Below are positions 8,415 through 18,116 of a stretch of 64,000 nucleotides of DNA, one piece after another. The stretch lies in the NCBI RefSeq assembly GCF_004799665.1, contig NZ_CP031310.1:1976887-2040886 (forward strand), in the 5' to 3' direction. Under the pieces are notes generated by a model. It worked only from the letters and a program-made list of their open reading frames with translations. It ran no database searches and was not told the DNA's origin. A program made the translations under genes and the position numbers. Position 1 is the first letter of the stretch. Each line of letters opens with the position of its first letter. Source of the stretch: Halapricum salinum. GTDB lineage: Archaea; Halobacteriota; Halobacteria; Halobacteriales; Haloarculaceae.

Positions 8415-9050
8415 TCAGGCCGCAGTCGCGGTCGTCGTGGTTTCGGTGCTGTCGTCGTCCTGTTCGTCGTCACTGTCGTCGTCAGTCGTGGTCTCCTCGT
8501 CGCTGTCGTCGGACTGCTCGCTGTCCTCGGCGTCGTCGCTGTCTTCAGTGTCGTCTTGCTCGTCGGTGTCGCTGTCTTCAGTGTCGTCTTGCTCGTCGGC
8601 GTCACCGTCTTCACTGCTTTCACTCTCTTCGTCGCTGTCCTCGGGCGTGATGTCGGCGATGGCGTCGCCGAGGCTGCCGTCGAGTTCACCGTCGAGGAAC
8701 TGGTTGATTGTCTGGTGGATCTCGGTCACGAAGTCCGGGACCTGTTCGGGCATGTCCGTGGGCGGGCCACGGCGGTCGCTGTCAGGGCCTTTCTCGGCAG
8801 GCGGGCCAGCGTGAGCGGGCGGTCCCTGAGTTTCGTTGTCGTCAGTTTCGTTTTCCATCACGGCATCCGGAGTCTCGCCGGGCTCGTCGGCATCGCTCTC
8901 GTTGTAGCGATCGTCGGCTGCCGTCTCGTTCGCGTGATCGTTCGCCTGTGTCGGTGCGTCCGTGGGTGCGTTGCCTGGCAGGGCTGCCGCCGTTCCGCCG
9001 GCGACGAGCGTCACTGCGAGCAACACGCCTATGATCTTGGTGAGTTTCAT
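8415..9050 (-). CDS. Secreted, very acidic repeat-tailed protein
   Basis: This 211-residue protein has a Sec-type signal peptide (KLTKIIGVLLAVTLVAGGTAAA). The mature part is rich in Asp, Glu, Asn and Pro, with a short foldable segment DFVTEIHQTINQFLDGELDG (about residues 110-129). The C-terminal 80 residues are almost only D, E, S, T and Q, with a tandem DEQDDTEDSD repeat. There is no lipobox, C-terminal membrane helix or PGF motif, so it is probably released or loosely wall-associated. I do not recognise the function. A role as a hydration or ion-binding layer would be a guess. Confidence 0.7.
   Translation of the reverse strand: MKLTKIIGVLLAVTLVAGGTAAALPGNAPTDAPTQANDHANETAADDRYNESDADEPGETPDAVMENETDDNETQGPPAHAGPPAEKGPDSDRRGPPTDMPEQVPDFVTEIHQTINQFLDGELDGSLGDAIADITPEDSDEESESSEDGDADEQDDTEDSDTDEQDDTEDSDDAEDSEQSDDSDEETTTDDDSDDEQDDDSTETTTTATAA
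8542..8607 (-). repeat. Two 33-bp tandem units inside the acidic protein gene
   Basis: The units at 8542-8574 and 8575-8607 are identical over the first 26 bases and differ mainly near the end. On the coding strand they encode the repeated DEQDDTEDSD of the secreted acidic protein. The near-identity at third codon positions points to a recent slippage or duplication. Confidence 0.8.
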
Positions 9051-9277
9051 TGGGTCGCTGCCTCCAGGCCAGGCTATGCAGAGACACCCACATTAACCGG
9101 GAACTCGCCGAAGCCGGTTCGACCTCGATTGGCTCCGATTGGCTCGATTTCCACGCTGAAACCGGGTTAAGCGACGATGGATATATGTAGGGGGAACGAA
9201 TCCCAGGCCACGTCGCGATCGAACTGGCTCCGCTGCGCGCCCGAGTACTTTTGAGCGTTCCCGTTCAATCAGGCGGT

Positions 9278-9748
9278 ATGGAACACGAGGCCACAGTCGA
9301 AGGTGTGGGTGTCGGCGTCGGCGACGGCGGTACGGGTGCGCCAGTCGTCCTCCTGCGGGTGCGAGAGGAGCTCGTGCCGATCTTCGTCAGCGCCGACCAG
9401 GCCCAGTCGATGCAACTGGCGATCGACGAGGCCCCGTTCGAGCGTCCGCTGACCCACGATCTCCTCATCGAGATGGTCTCGGAGTTCGGCGCGGCGATCG
9501 ACCGGGTTCGGATCGACGATCTGGCCGACGGGACCTTCTACGCCAAGATCGACGCCGAACAGTACAACGGCGGCGAGCGCAAAGACGCCGTCTTCGACGC
9601 CCGCCCCTCCGACGGGATCGCGATCGCGCTCCGGGTCGACTGTCCGATCATCGTCACCGATACGGTCGTCGACGAGGCCGGCCAGCCGCCCGAGGCCTTC
9701 GAGGTCGACGCCGACGACCCGGAGGATCTCGGCGACTTCGATTTCTGA
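9278..9748 (+). CDS. Bifunctional nuclease (BFN/DUF151) family protein
   Basis: DUF151 proteins include plant and bacterial bifunctional nucleases. The 156-residue protein has the family core: VLLRVREELVPIFVS with QAQSMQLAIDE, then RPLTHDLLIEMVSEFGA, VRIDDLADGTFYAKI, and the hallmark FDARPSDGIAIALRVDCPI. The C-terminal tail is acidic (DADDPEDLGDFDF). ATG 9278 matches the family MEHEATVEG start; an upstream TTG at 9251 is less likely. The segment TACTTTTGA about 27-33 bp upstream may be its TATA box. Nuclease activity in archaea is not established by sequence alone. Confidence 0.85.
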   Translation: MEHEATVEGVGVGVGDGGTGAPVVLLRVREELVPIFVSADQAQSMQLAIDEAPFERPLTHDLLIEMVSEFGAAIDRVRIDDLADGTFYAKIDAEQYNGGERKDAVFDARPSDGIAIALRVDCPIIVTDTVVDEAGQPPEAFEVDADDPEDLGDFDF

Positions 9749-9787
9749 CCGCAATCGTCACGGCGCTGGGGCGCCTTCTCTCACGTG

Positions 9788-10462
9788 ATGTACGACGCGG
9801 TCGTCTTCGACAACGACGGGGTCTTGCTGGAACTCACCGAGCTGGAACCACACTACGACGGTGCTCGGGAAGCTTTCGCCGCCGTCGGGATCGAGGAGCC
9901 TGCCGACAGCGACGTCGAGGCGATGAGCATCGGCGTGACGCCGGCGAAACTCGATGACGTCTGCCAGCGCTACGATCTCGATCCAGCCACCTTCTGGCGC
10001 GAGCGCGACCGGGCAATCGCACAGCGCCAGCACGAGGAGATGCGCGCCGGGCGAAAGCGTCCCTACGACGATATCAACCACCTCGACGCTCTGGAGTGTC
10101 CGCTCGGGGTCGTCAGTTCCAACCAGGACGCGACCGTCGACTTCGCCTTCGAGCACTTCGGCCTCGACCACCACTTCGAGACGGTCTACGGCCGCCCACC
10201 GACGGTCGAGAGTCTCCACCGGAAGAAACCTGAACCCTACTATCTCGAACGGGCGCTCTCGGATCTGGGGACTCGCGAGGCGCTGTACGTCGGCGACAGC
10301 GAGACCGACGTCGAGGCCGCCCACGCCGCCGGGATCGATTCGGCGTTCGTCCGGCGACCGCACCGTGACGACACCGAGCTGTCGGTGAGTCCCGACTACG
10401 AGATCACGGGCCTGGACGAGGTTGTCGATCTGACGACTGCGGGGCGGGCGAGCGACGATTGA
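9788..10462 (+). CDS. HAD-superfamily hydrolase (phosphatase-like)
   Basis: This 224-residue protein has all four HAD motifs: DNDGV with nucleophile Asp8 and Asp10, a VVSSNQ motif II, Lys in HRKKPEPYYL (motif III) and GDSETDVEAAHAAG (motif IV). The helical cap between motifs I and II resembles phosphoglycolate phosphatases of the Gph type. It probably removes phosphate from a small metabolite. ATG 9788 is preferred over the overlapping GTG 9785. The stop is 27 bp from the convergent carB. Confidence 0.85.
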   Translation: MYDAVVFDNDGVLLELTELEPHYDGAREAFAAVGIEEPADSDVEAMSIGVTPAKLDDVCQRYDLDPATFWRERDRAIAQRQHEEMRAGRKRPYDDINHLDALECPLGVVSSNQDATVDFAFEHFGLDHHFETVYGRPPTVESLHRKKPEPYYLERALSDLGTREALYVGDSETDVEAAHAAGIDSAFVRRPHRDDTELSVSPDYEITGLDEVVDLTTAGRASDD

Positions 10463-10489
10463 AGTTGGCGAAAAAACAGCGGTCGGTGG

Positions 10490-13400
10490 CTACTTGCCCC
10501 ACTGACGCTGGTCTTTGGGTCGGTCACCGATAGCCTGGACGTTCAGCGGCTGGTCGGCGCTGTTGATTGCTTCCAGAGCCGCTTCGGCACTTTCCAGCGT
10601 CGAGAAGTAGGTAATCGTCTCCTCGACACAGGCTTCGAGGATGTCGCGTTCCCGGGAGACCACGAGGTCGATCTCGCCGTTCTGAATCGCATCGACGATC
10701 TCCTCGGTGTCCTCGAAGTCCTCCAGGTCGACGGTCTCGAAGTGCTCCTCGAAGCCGATCACGGGCAGGTCGACTAAGGCTGTGCCTTCCAGGGGAATCG
10801 CCTTGCCGACGGCCATCTGGGCCTTCTGGTAGGCCTTGCCGAAGCTCCCGGCGGTGCCCATGACCTCACCAGTCGACTTCATCTCGGGGCCGAGACGCGG
10901 ATCACTCCCCGGCAGGCGGTCGAACGGCAGGACGACCTCCTTGATCGAGACCTGATCCGGGATCTGTTCCTGGACGTCGAGTTCCTCCAGGGACACGCCG
11001 GCCATGACCTGGGCGGCGAGTTTCGCGATCGGGACACCCGTCGTCTTCGAGATGAACGGCACGGTGCGCGAGGAGCGCGGATTGGCTTCGAGCACGTAGA
11101 CCTCGCCATCGCGAACTGCCAACTGGACGTTCAGCAGGCCGACCGTGTCTAGCGCCTGCGCGATGTCCTCGGTCACCTCGCGGATGCGGGGCATGACGTC
11201 TTTGATCTCCTGAGAGCGCGGCGGGATCATACACGCCGAGTCGCCGGAGTGCACACCGGCAGTTTCGACGTGTTCCATGACGCCGCCGATCAGTACGTCC
11301 TCGCCGTCGGCGACGGCGTCGACGTCGAGCTCGACGGCGTCGGCGAGGAAGTCGTCGATGAGGATCGGCTTGTCCGGGCTCACTCGTACTGCTTCCTCGA
11401 TGTAGGTCTTGAGGTCCTCGTCGTTGTAGACGATGTCCATCGCGCGGCCACCCAGGACGTAGCTCGGGCGGACCAGCACGGGATAGCCGATCTCCTGGGC
11501 CAGTTCGAGGGCCTCTTCCTCGCTGGTGGCGGAGCCACCCTCGGCCTGGGCGATGCCCAGGTCGTCCATCAGGCGGTTGAAGCGGTCTCGGTCCTCGGCG
11601 AGATCCATCGCGTCCACGGACGTACCCATGATTTCACAATCGAGATCCCGGCGCTGTAGCTCCTGTTCGAGCGGGTGGCCGATGTCGACGGAGGTCTGGC
11701 CACCGAACTGGACCATCACGCCGTCGGCGTCGGTCGCTTCGATCACGTCGGCGACTTCCTCGGCCGTGACGGGCTCGAAGAACAGCCCGTCGGAGGTGTC
11801 GTAGTCCGTCGAGACGGTTTCGGGATTGTTGTTGACGACGTGGGCTTCGATACCCATCTCGCGCAGCGCGCGGACGGCGTGGACCGAACAGTAGTCGAAC
11901 TCGACGCCCTGGCCGATGCGGATCGGACCGCCGCCGACTACGACGACGCTCTCGACGTCGCGATCGACGAGTAGTTCGTCTCGATCCATCACCGAGTGGG
12001 GGTCGCGCGAGGAGTAGTAGTACGGCGTCGTCGCCTTGAACTCGCCCGCACAGGTGTCGACCAGCTTGAAGTCCCGATCGGTCGTCTCGGCGGCGACGGT
12101 CTCGACCGTCACGGTGTCCGGAATCGTGGCTCCTCCATCCGCAGCCGCTTCGACTTCCTCGTCGTCGCCGTCTTCGACGTCGGCGGGCAGCCAGGAGTGG
12201 TGCGTGTCGTTGAACTCGCCGCCGGCGATGGCGGTGATCTCCTGGTCGGTGAACCCGGCCTGGCCGGCGATCTCGAAGTCGCCATTTTGTGCGGCCTCGG
12301 CGGCGTCGGCGACCTGCTCGAAGCGTTCGAGGTACCACTCACGAATTTCGGTCAGGTCGTTGATCTCCGAGACCGTGTAGCCGCGAGAGAACGCCTCGAA
12401 GATGGCGTAGGGACGGTCGGGACGTGGCGTCTCCAGATACTCGGCTTCGAGTTCCTCGTCGCCGATGTCTTCCCAGTCGACCGCCGGGTTGTACTCGCTG
12501 GAGCGCAGGGCCTTCAGTAGGCTCTCGGGAAAGGTCCGGCCGATGGACATCGCTTCACCAGTCGATTTCATCGCGGGGCCGAGTTCGAAGTCGACGTCGC
12601 GGAACTTGTCGACGGGCCAGCGCGGCACCTTCGTGACGATGTAGTCGATCGCGGGCTCGAAGGCGGCGGTGGTCTGGCCGGTGATTTCGTTTTCGATCTC
12701 GTGGAGGCGCTTGCCCATCGCGACCTTGGCGGTCACGCGGGCGATCGGGTAGCCAGTCGCTTTCGAGGCCAGCGCGGAAGAGCGCGACACCCGAGGATTG
12801 ACCTCGACCACCCTGTATTCGCCGCCGGGCGTGCCGTCGTCGCGCCAGGCGTGCTGGATGTTACAGCCGCCCTCGATCCCCAACTCTCGGATGACCTTCA
12901 GCGCGGAGTCGCGCATCTCCTGGTGGCCCTCGTCGGGGATGACTTGGGAGGGCGTGACGACGGTGGATTCGCCGGTGTGGATGCCCATCGGGTCGAGGTT
13001 CTCCATGTTGCAGATGATGATACAGGAGTCGTCGGCGTCGCGCATGACCTCGTATTCGAGTTCGACCCACCCGTCGATGGACTCGGTGATCATCACTTCG
13101 TTGTTCCGCGAGAGGCGCAGCCCCTTGCGGACGGCCTCTTTGAGTTCGTCCATGTCGTCGATGACGCCCGACCCCGCGCCACCCAGCGTGTAGGTCGTGC
13201 GCATGATGACCGGCAGCCCCCCCACCTGTTCGACGGCGTCCTCGACCTCGTCCATGGCCTCGATGGTGATCGACTCGGGGACCGGCTCGTCGATCTTCTC
13301 CATGCGGTCGCGGAACTGCTCGCGGTCCTCGGTCGCGTAGATCGTGTCGAGGGGCGTGCCCATGACCTCGACGTCGTGCTCTTCGAGGACGCCTTCCTCG

Positions 13401-13705
13401 GCGAGTTCGGCGGTGACGTTCAGGCCAGTCTGCCCACCCAGCCCGGCGATAACGCCGTCGGGCTGCTCTTTCCTGATGATCTCGGAGATCGCTTCCGTGT
13501 TGATGGGTTCGAGGTAGACCTTGTCGGCCATCTCCGGATCGGTCATGATGGTCGCCGGGTTCGAGTTCACGAGGACGACCCGCGCACCCTCCTCCTGGAG
13601 CGCGCGACACGCCTGTGCGCCGGAATAGTCGAACTCCGCGGCCTGTCCGATCTGGATCGGCCCACTCCCGATGAGCAGGATTGTGCGGTCTTCGTCGTCT
13701 GTCAT
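10490..13705 (-). CDS. carB: Carbamoyl-phosphate synthase large subunit
   Basis: CarB uses two ATP, bicarbonate and the ammonia made by CarA to produce carbamoyl phosphate for arginine and pyrimidine synthesis. The 1071-residue protein has the full duplicated architecture: carboxyphosphate domain (start ILLIGSGPIQIGQAAEFDYS), oligomerisation region, second ATP-grasp domain starting VVVVGGGPIRIGQGVEFDYC, and the C-terminal MGS-like regulatory domain. An acidic haloarchaeal insert (DVEDGDDEEVEAAAD) lies in the middle. carA is about 21 kb away at 34458. The upstream region holds the same hexamers as the carA promoter. Confidence 0.97.
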   Translation of the reverse strand: MTDDEDRTILLIGSGPIQIGQAAEFDYSGAQACRALQEEGARVVLVNSNPATIMTDPEMADKVYLEPINTEAISEIIRKEQPDGVIAGLGGQTGLNVTAELAEEGVLEEHDVEVMGTPLDTIYATEDREQFRDRMEKIDEPVPESITIEAMDEVEDAVEQVGGLPVIMRTTYTLGGAGSGVIDDMDELKEAVRKGLRLSRNNEVMITESIDGWVELEYEVMRDADDSCIIICNMENLDPMGIHTGESTVVTPSQVIPDEGHQEMRDSALKVIRELGIEGGCNIQHAWRDDGTPGGEYRVVEVNPRVSRSSALASKATGYPIARVTAKVAMGKRLHEIENEITGQTTAAFEPAIDYIVTKVPRWPVDKFRDVDFELGPAMKSTGEAMSIGRTFPESLLKALRSSEYNPAVDWEDIGDEELEAEYLETPRPDRPYAIFEAFSRGYTVSEINDLTEIREWYLERFEQVADAAEAAQNGDFEIAGQAGFTDQEITAIAGGEFNDTHHSWLPADVEDGDDEEVEAAADGGATIPDTVTVETVAAETTDRDFKLVDTCAGEFKATTPYYYSSRDPHSVMDRDELLVDRDVESVVVVGGGPIRIGQGVEFDYCSVHAVRALREMGIEAHVVNNNPETVSTDYDTSDGLFFEPVTAEEVADVIEATDADGVMVQFGGQTSVDIGHPLEQELQRRDLDCEIMGTSVDAMDLAEDRDRFNRLMDDLGIAQAEGGSATSEEEALELAQEIGYPVLVRPSYVLGGRAMDIVYNDEDLKTYIEEAVRVSPDKPILIDDFLADAVELDVDAVADGEDVLIGGVMEHVETAGVHSGDSACMIPPRSQEIKDVMPRIREVTEDIAQALDTVGLLNVQLAVRDGEVYVLEANPRSSRTVPFISKTTGVPIAKLAAQVMAGVSLEELDVQEQIPDQVSIKEVVLPFDRLPGSDPRLGPEMKSTGEVMGTAGSFGKAYQKAQMAVGKAIPLEGTALVDLPVIGFEEHFETVDLEDFEDTEEIVDAIQNGEIDLVVSRERDILEACVEETITYFSTLESAEAALEAINSADQPLNVQAIGDRPKDQRQWGK

Positions 13706-13726
13706 TGTGCTTCCCGAGTCCGCACA

Positions 13727-13783
13727 TCGTAATAAGCCCGGCGAAGTGTTACGATACTCGTAACCGAATTTCGGAAATCGTAA
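13727..13783 (-). promoter_or_regulatory. carB promoter with four TTACGA/TCGTAA half-sites
   Basis: Reading toward carB, TTATTA at 13735-13730 lies 25-30 bases before the ATG and fits a TATA box. The hexamer TCGTAA or its complement occurs at 13727-13732, 13749-13754, 13758-13763 and 13778-13783. The middle pair forms the 17-bp palindrome GTTACGATACTCGTAAC (13748-13764). A second small palindrome, ATTTCGGAAAT, is at 13768-13778. The same hexamer arrangement stands before carA, next to an Lrp/AsnC gene. Confidence 0.7.
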
Positions 13784-13866
13784 TGTGAACGGGTGGCACG
13801 GCCGTGGTCGTCCGTACTGTGAAAGGTTACCACAACCGCGACAACCTACCGTACGTGTGATCTCAC

Positions 13867-14136
13867 GTGAGATTTATCGACGATCCAGTCAATCGTGCGA
13901 TCACGACGACCAGAGAGTCGACGGTCACGGATTACGGGAAAACGACGATCCCCGCGGAGATCCGTGACGCTCTCGATATCGATCCCTGAGACAAGATCAG
14001 ATGGACGATCACCGATAATGGGGGCCTGTCGGTCGCGGTCATCAAACAGGAGACCGGAGTTTTCGAGGACTTCGAGCCGGTGTCGCTCGGCGGCGACGGC
14101 ACTGAGGCCCACAATACGACCGGGGCCGAGCGGTAA
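13867..14136 (+). pseudogene. AbrB/SpoVT-type antitoxin-like gene with an in-frame TGA
   Basis: Starting from GTG 13867, the frame reads an AbrB swapped-hairpin domain: ESTVTDYGKTTIPAEIRDAL, then DIDP, a TGA stop at 13987-13989, then DKIRWTI and GGLSVAVIKQETGVFEDFEP. The frame closes at TAA 14134-14136 after 89 codons. Haloarchaeal AbrB relatives have DPGDK at this spot, so one G-to-T change of GGA would create the stop. Upstream and downstream parts are otherwise intact, so the loss looks recent. No PIN or other toxin gene lies beside it. The start codon is uncertain. Confidence 0.75.
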
Positions 14137-14241
14137 CCGTTCTTGAGGTATTCGGCGATTGAACGCTGCTGTCGATCCGTTCGATTCGGACTGATGGTGT
14201 TTTTCGACGCAATTGCGCCACTTCTGTTGTCGATCGACTGA

Positions 14242-15732
<1,491 letters not shown>

Positions 15733-15733
15733 C

Positions 15734-15903
15734 GTGTCGACGGCCGGTTCGCGAGCGCTCTCGTGCGCGAGTAGTCCAGCCGGGAGAAGCAGTGTCGACG
15801 GCCGGTTCGTGAGCGCTCTCGTGCGCGAGTAGTCCAGCCGGGAGAAGCAGTGTCGACGGCCGGCACGGCCGCGCGTTGATGCGCGGCCAGCTCAGCCGGG
15901 AGA
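15734..15903. repeat. Three 58-bp tandem units downstream of thiC
   Basis: Units begin at 15734, 15792 and 15850, each with GTGTCGACGGCCGG. The first two are nearly identical. The third keeps both ends (GTCGACGGCCGG ... CAGCCGGGAGA) but its middle is replaced by GGCCGCGC-GTTGAT-GCGCGGCC, a perfect 8-bp hairpin. The first two have TCGCGAGCGCTCTCGTGCGCGA-like imperfect hairpins there (TTCGTGA variant in unit 2). The array lies between thiC and the convergent LiaF-like gene, so it may act as a terminator array or a structured RNA. Confidence 0.85.
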
Positions 15904-15918
15904 CGTGAATTGTCTTCG

Positions 15919-16593
15919 TCAGTCTTCGATCGCGACGCCACCGAAGGCGGCGAAGCCTGTGACCACGAGATCGACGTGCTCGTGTTCGTCCTCGCTACGG
16001 GCCCGGTCGTCGCTGGCCCCGCCGAAGATCGGGAGCACGTCCAGTTGGACATTCCATTCCCGTGGAGCGACGATTTCGACGCCGCCGAACAGTGCCGTCG
16101 TGGAGACGTGGACTGGATGATCTTCGGGGTCAGCGTCGCGGAGATCGAGCGACGCGCCGCCGAACAGCGCGGTCAGATCAGCGCCGGTGAACGCGCCCGA
16201 CGCGCGTTTTTCGGAGCCGCCGAAGATCCCCAGTGCACTGACGTAGGTTCCTTCGACGCTCTTGGCGCGCGAACGGTACTGACCCAGGATGATCGAGAGC
16301 CCGAGCAGGACGATCAACAGCGGCCAGAACTGGACGACCTCCTCGGCAGTGAGGTATTCCAGGGCCACGAGTTGCCAGGCACCGGCGACGCCGACGATGA
16401 TCAACGGGCCGATCACGTTCCGGAACCCGCTCGCGACGAAGGCGTACACCCCCAGCAGAATGAACAGCGACGGCACGTACGTCCAGAAGACGTCCACGTC
16501 CGCGTATCCCGTCGTCTCTGTCAGGAGGACGATCCCGACGACGACGACCAGCGCTCCGAGGACGACCTGTGATGGGAGTCGGCGAGTTTGCAT
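15919..16593 (-). CDS. LiaF-like transmembrane protein
   Basis: This 224-residue protein has an N-terminal set of about four membrane helices (residues 8-100) and a cytoplasmic C-terminal domain. That domain contains repeated FGG turns (ALGIFGGSEKR, ALFGGASLDLRDA, ALFGGVEIVAPREW, PIFGGASDD). This matches the beta-helical LiaF/VraT C-terminal domain of bacteria, where LiaF restrains a cell-envelope-stress kinase. No kinase or response regulator is adjacent, so the archaeal role is open. A TATA-like ATATATTTATC (reverse strand, about 16628-16618) lies upstream. Confidence 0.8.
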   Translation of the reverse strand: MQTRRLPSQVVLGALVVVVGIVLLTETTGYADVDVFWTYVPSLFILLGVYAFVASGFRNVIGPLIIVGVAGAWQLVALEYLTAEEVVQFWPLLIVLLGLSIILGQYRSRAKSVEGTYVSALGIFGGSEKRASGAFTGADLTALFGGASLDLRDADPEDHPVHVSTTALFGGVEIVAPREWNVQLDVLPIFGGASDDRARSEDEHEHVDLVVTGFAAFGGVAIED

Positions 16594-16842
16594 ACTTACA
16601 CCGACGCGCGCTGTTATGATAAATATATGTTAGCGAGTGAGACAGTATCTCGCCAGGTGGGTTCTTCGCCGCCACAGGCCACTGTGGCGGCGTGGAGATG
16701 GGCCATATGTCGCCGCGGCGAAGGCCGAACTCGTCTGCCGGATCGCCCGCCGGGCATTCCTCGAAGTCGTGCCACTGGGAACGCAGTTCAGAGCGATCAG
16801 CAACCTCGTGAACGTGGTCACCGGCTCGGCCCCGGCGTCGTG

Positions 16843-17433
16843 TTAATCCTCGATCGTCCACTCTCGATCCCGGCGACACAGAATCCCGTCGAACAGCGAT
16901 TCGAGCGTCGTGACGGTCTCCTCGTCGACGGCGTCGGGATCGAGGTGGGCGTGGACGTGCCCCTCGGTCGATTCGAGCCGGCTGATGGTCACCTGCAAGA
17001 ACTTGAACGCCGTCTCGGGATCGACGTACTGGACGAGCGTGGTGAGCGATCCCAGGCAGACGTGTAGTGGTTCCTCGTCGACGCGATCGATCGCGTTGGC
17101 AACGTCGATCCCGATCCCCGTCAAGTTCGACGCCGATTCGCGCTCGACGACGACATCCGATCCGAGGGACGCCGGCCGGCTCTGTCTGTGGTCGTCCTCA
17201 CAGAGATCGAGGATCGTTAGCGACTCACAATCGCTGTCGGCGTGCTCGCGGACGTGTTCGGTGACGACGCGCGGCCGGCGGTTGTACGCGAACACGAGCA
17301 GGGAGGGTGGCGCATCGCTTGTTCCGTCGAGCAGCGTGCTACAGGCGGCTTCGCGGTCGGCGTCGAGCGGATCGGCGAACACCAGCAGCGGGGAACACTT
17401 GCTGGCGCGTCGTCCGGGACGTTGTGCTAACAT
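16843..17433 (-). CDS. DUF7504 family protein (RecA/KaiC-like fold)
   Basis: This 196-residue haloarchaeal protein resembles the DUF7504 group, thought to derive from RecA/KaiC-like ATPases. Visible blocks are SLLVFAYNRRPRVVTEHV, ESASNLTGIGIDVANAID, VCLGSLTTLVQYVDPETAFKF and HVHAHLDPDAVDEETVTTL, the last two being the family's best-conserved part. A clear Walker A GKT is missing, so ATP binding is doubtful. Many relatives sit near signalling or HTH genes; here the neighbours give no such hint. The 249 bp between it and the LiaF-like gene hold no further gene. Confidence 0.7.
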   Translation of the reverse strand: MLAQRPGRRASKCSPLLVFADPLDADREAACSTLLDGTSDAPPSLLVFAYNRRPRVVTEHVREHADSDCESLTILDLCEDDHRQSRPASLGSDVVVERESASNLTGIGIDVANAIDRVDEEPLHVCLGSLTTLVQYVDPETAFKFLQVTISRLESTEGHVHAHLDPDAVDEETVTTLESLFDGILCRRDREWTIED

Positions 17434-17504
17434 GCCACTCGATATGTGTTACCTCTTCCAGGATCCAGATTAATCCTTCGGAATCGGACGTGAAAGAACC
17501 ACTC

Positions 17505-18065
17505 CTAGAACACGGTCGCGGCCCCGAAGACGCCGACGAGCGTGACCACTAGCCGGCCAACGCTGCCGACGAACGTCGCTGCGGCGAAGCGATAGTAGTC
17601 CTCTTCGAGGACCGAGAACGCGTAGATCGAGATCGTGTCGGGGAAGAAGGGGACACAGAGCGCGAGCGCGAGCCCCACGTAGCCGAATCGCTGGGCGAGC
17701 TGGACGGTCTTCTTCTCGGACCACGCGATGATGTCGAATCGTGACTGTCTGACGAAGCGAATGACCGGGCCGGACTGTTTGGCCTCCTGGCCGATGTGGA
17801 ACGCGAAGACGCTGCCCGCGGCTTTGCCGATGCCGCTGACGAGGATAATGAGCACCAGCGTCACCTCCGTCGAGAAGCCGAGCCGCATCTGGCTCGCTGG
17901 CGCGAGGACGACCTCGCTCGGGAGGGGGAGGACGAACGCGATCAGAAACGAGTAGATCCCGATGATACCGAGGCCGAGCGGTCCCGTCGCCGTCTCGACG
18001 GCGTCTTTGAGCGTGGCGAACAGACCTTCGAGGAAGCCACCCGAGAGGACCAGTTCGATGGGCAC
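17505..18065 (-). CDS. DedA/VTT-domain (YqaA-like) membrane protein
   Basis: This 186-residue membrane protein has a VTT/SNARE-associated fold. It shows PLPSEVVLAPA (the family's re-entrant ExxxP-type segment), GIGKAAGSVFAFHIGQ (G-xxx-G segment), and a later RFGYVGLALALCVPFFPDTI followed by AAATFVGSVGRLVVT. DedA/VTT proteins scramble or transport lipids such as undecaprenyl phosphate and phosphatidylethanolamine. The length is short for DedA and typical of the YqaA subgroup. The substrate is unknown. Confidence 0.8.
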   Translation of the reverse strand: MPIELVLSGGFLEGLFATLKDAVETATGPLGLGIIGIYSFLIAFVLPLPSEVVLAPASQMRLGFSTEVTLVLIILVSGIGKAAGSVFAFHIGQEAKQSGPVIRFVRQSRFDIIAWSEKKTVQLAQRFGYVGLALALCVPFFPDTISIYAFSVLEEDYYRFAAATFVGSVGRLVVTLVGVFGAATVF

Positions 18066-18116
18066 TACCTATCTCTGGGTCAGACGGGGTCCTAAAGCTT
18101 CATATTTCGGTTGCGA

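Noticed and set aside
13867-14136. Selenocysteine or programmed read-through at the AbrB TGA
   Set aside because: Haloarchaea are not known to use selenocysteine and no SECIS-like structure is apparent; a simple nonsense change explains the data.
15734-15903. CRISPR array
   Set aside because: The units are contiguous 58-bp tandem copies without unique spacers, and no cas genes are near.
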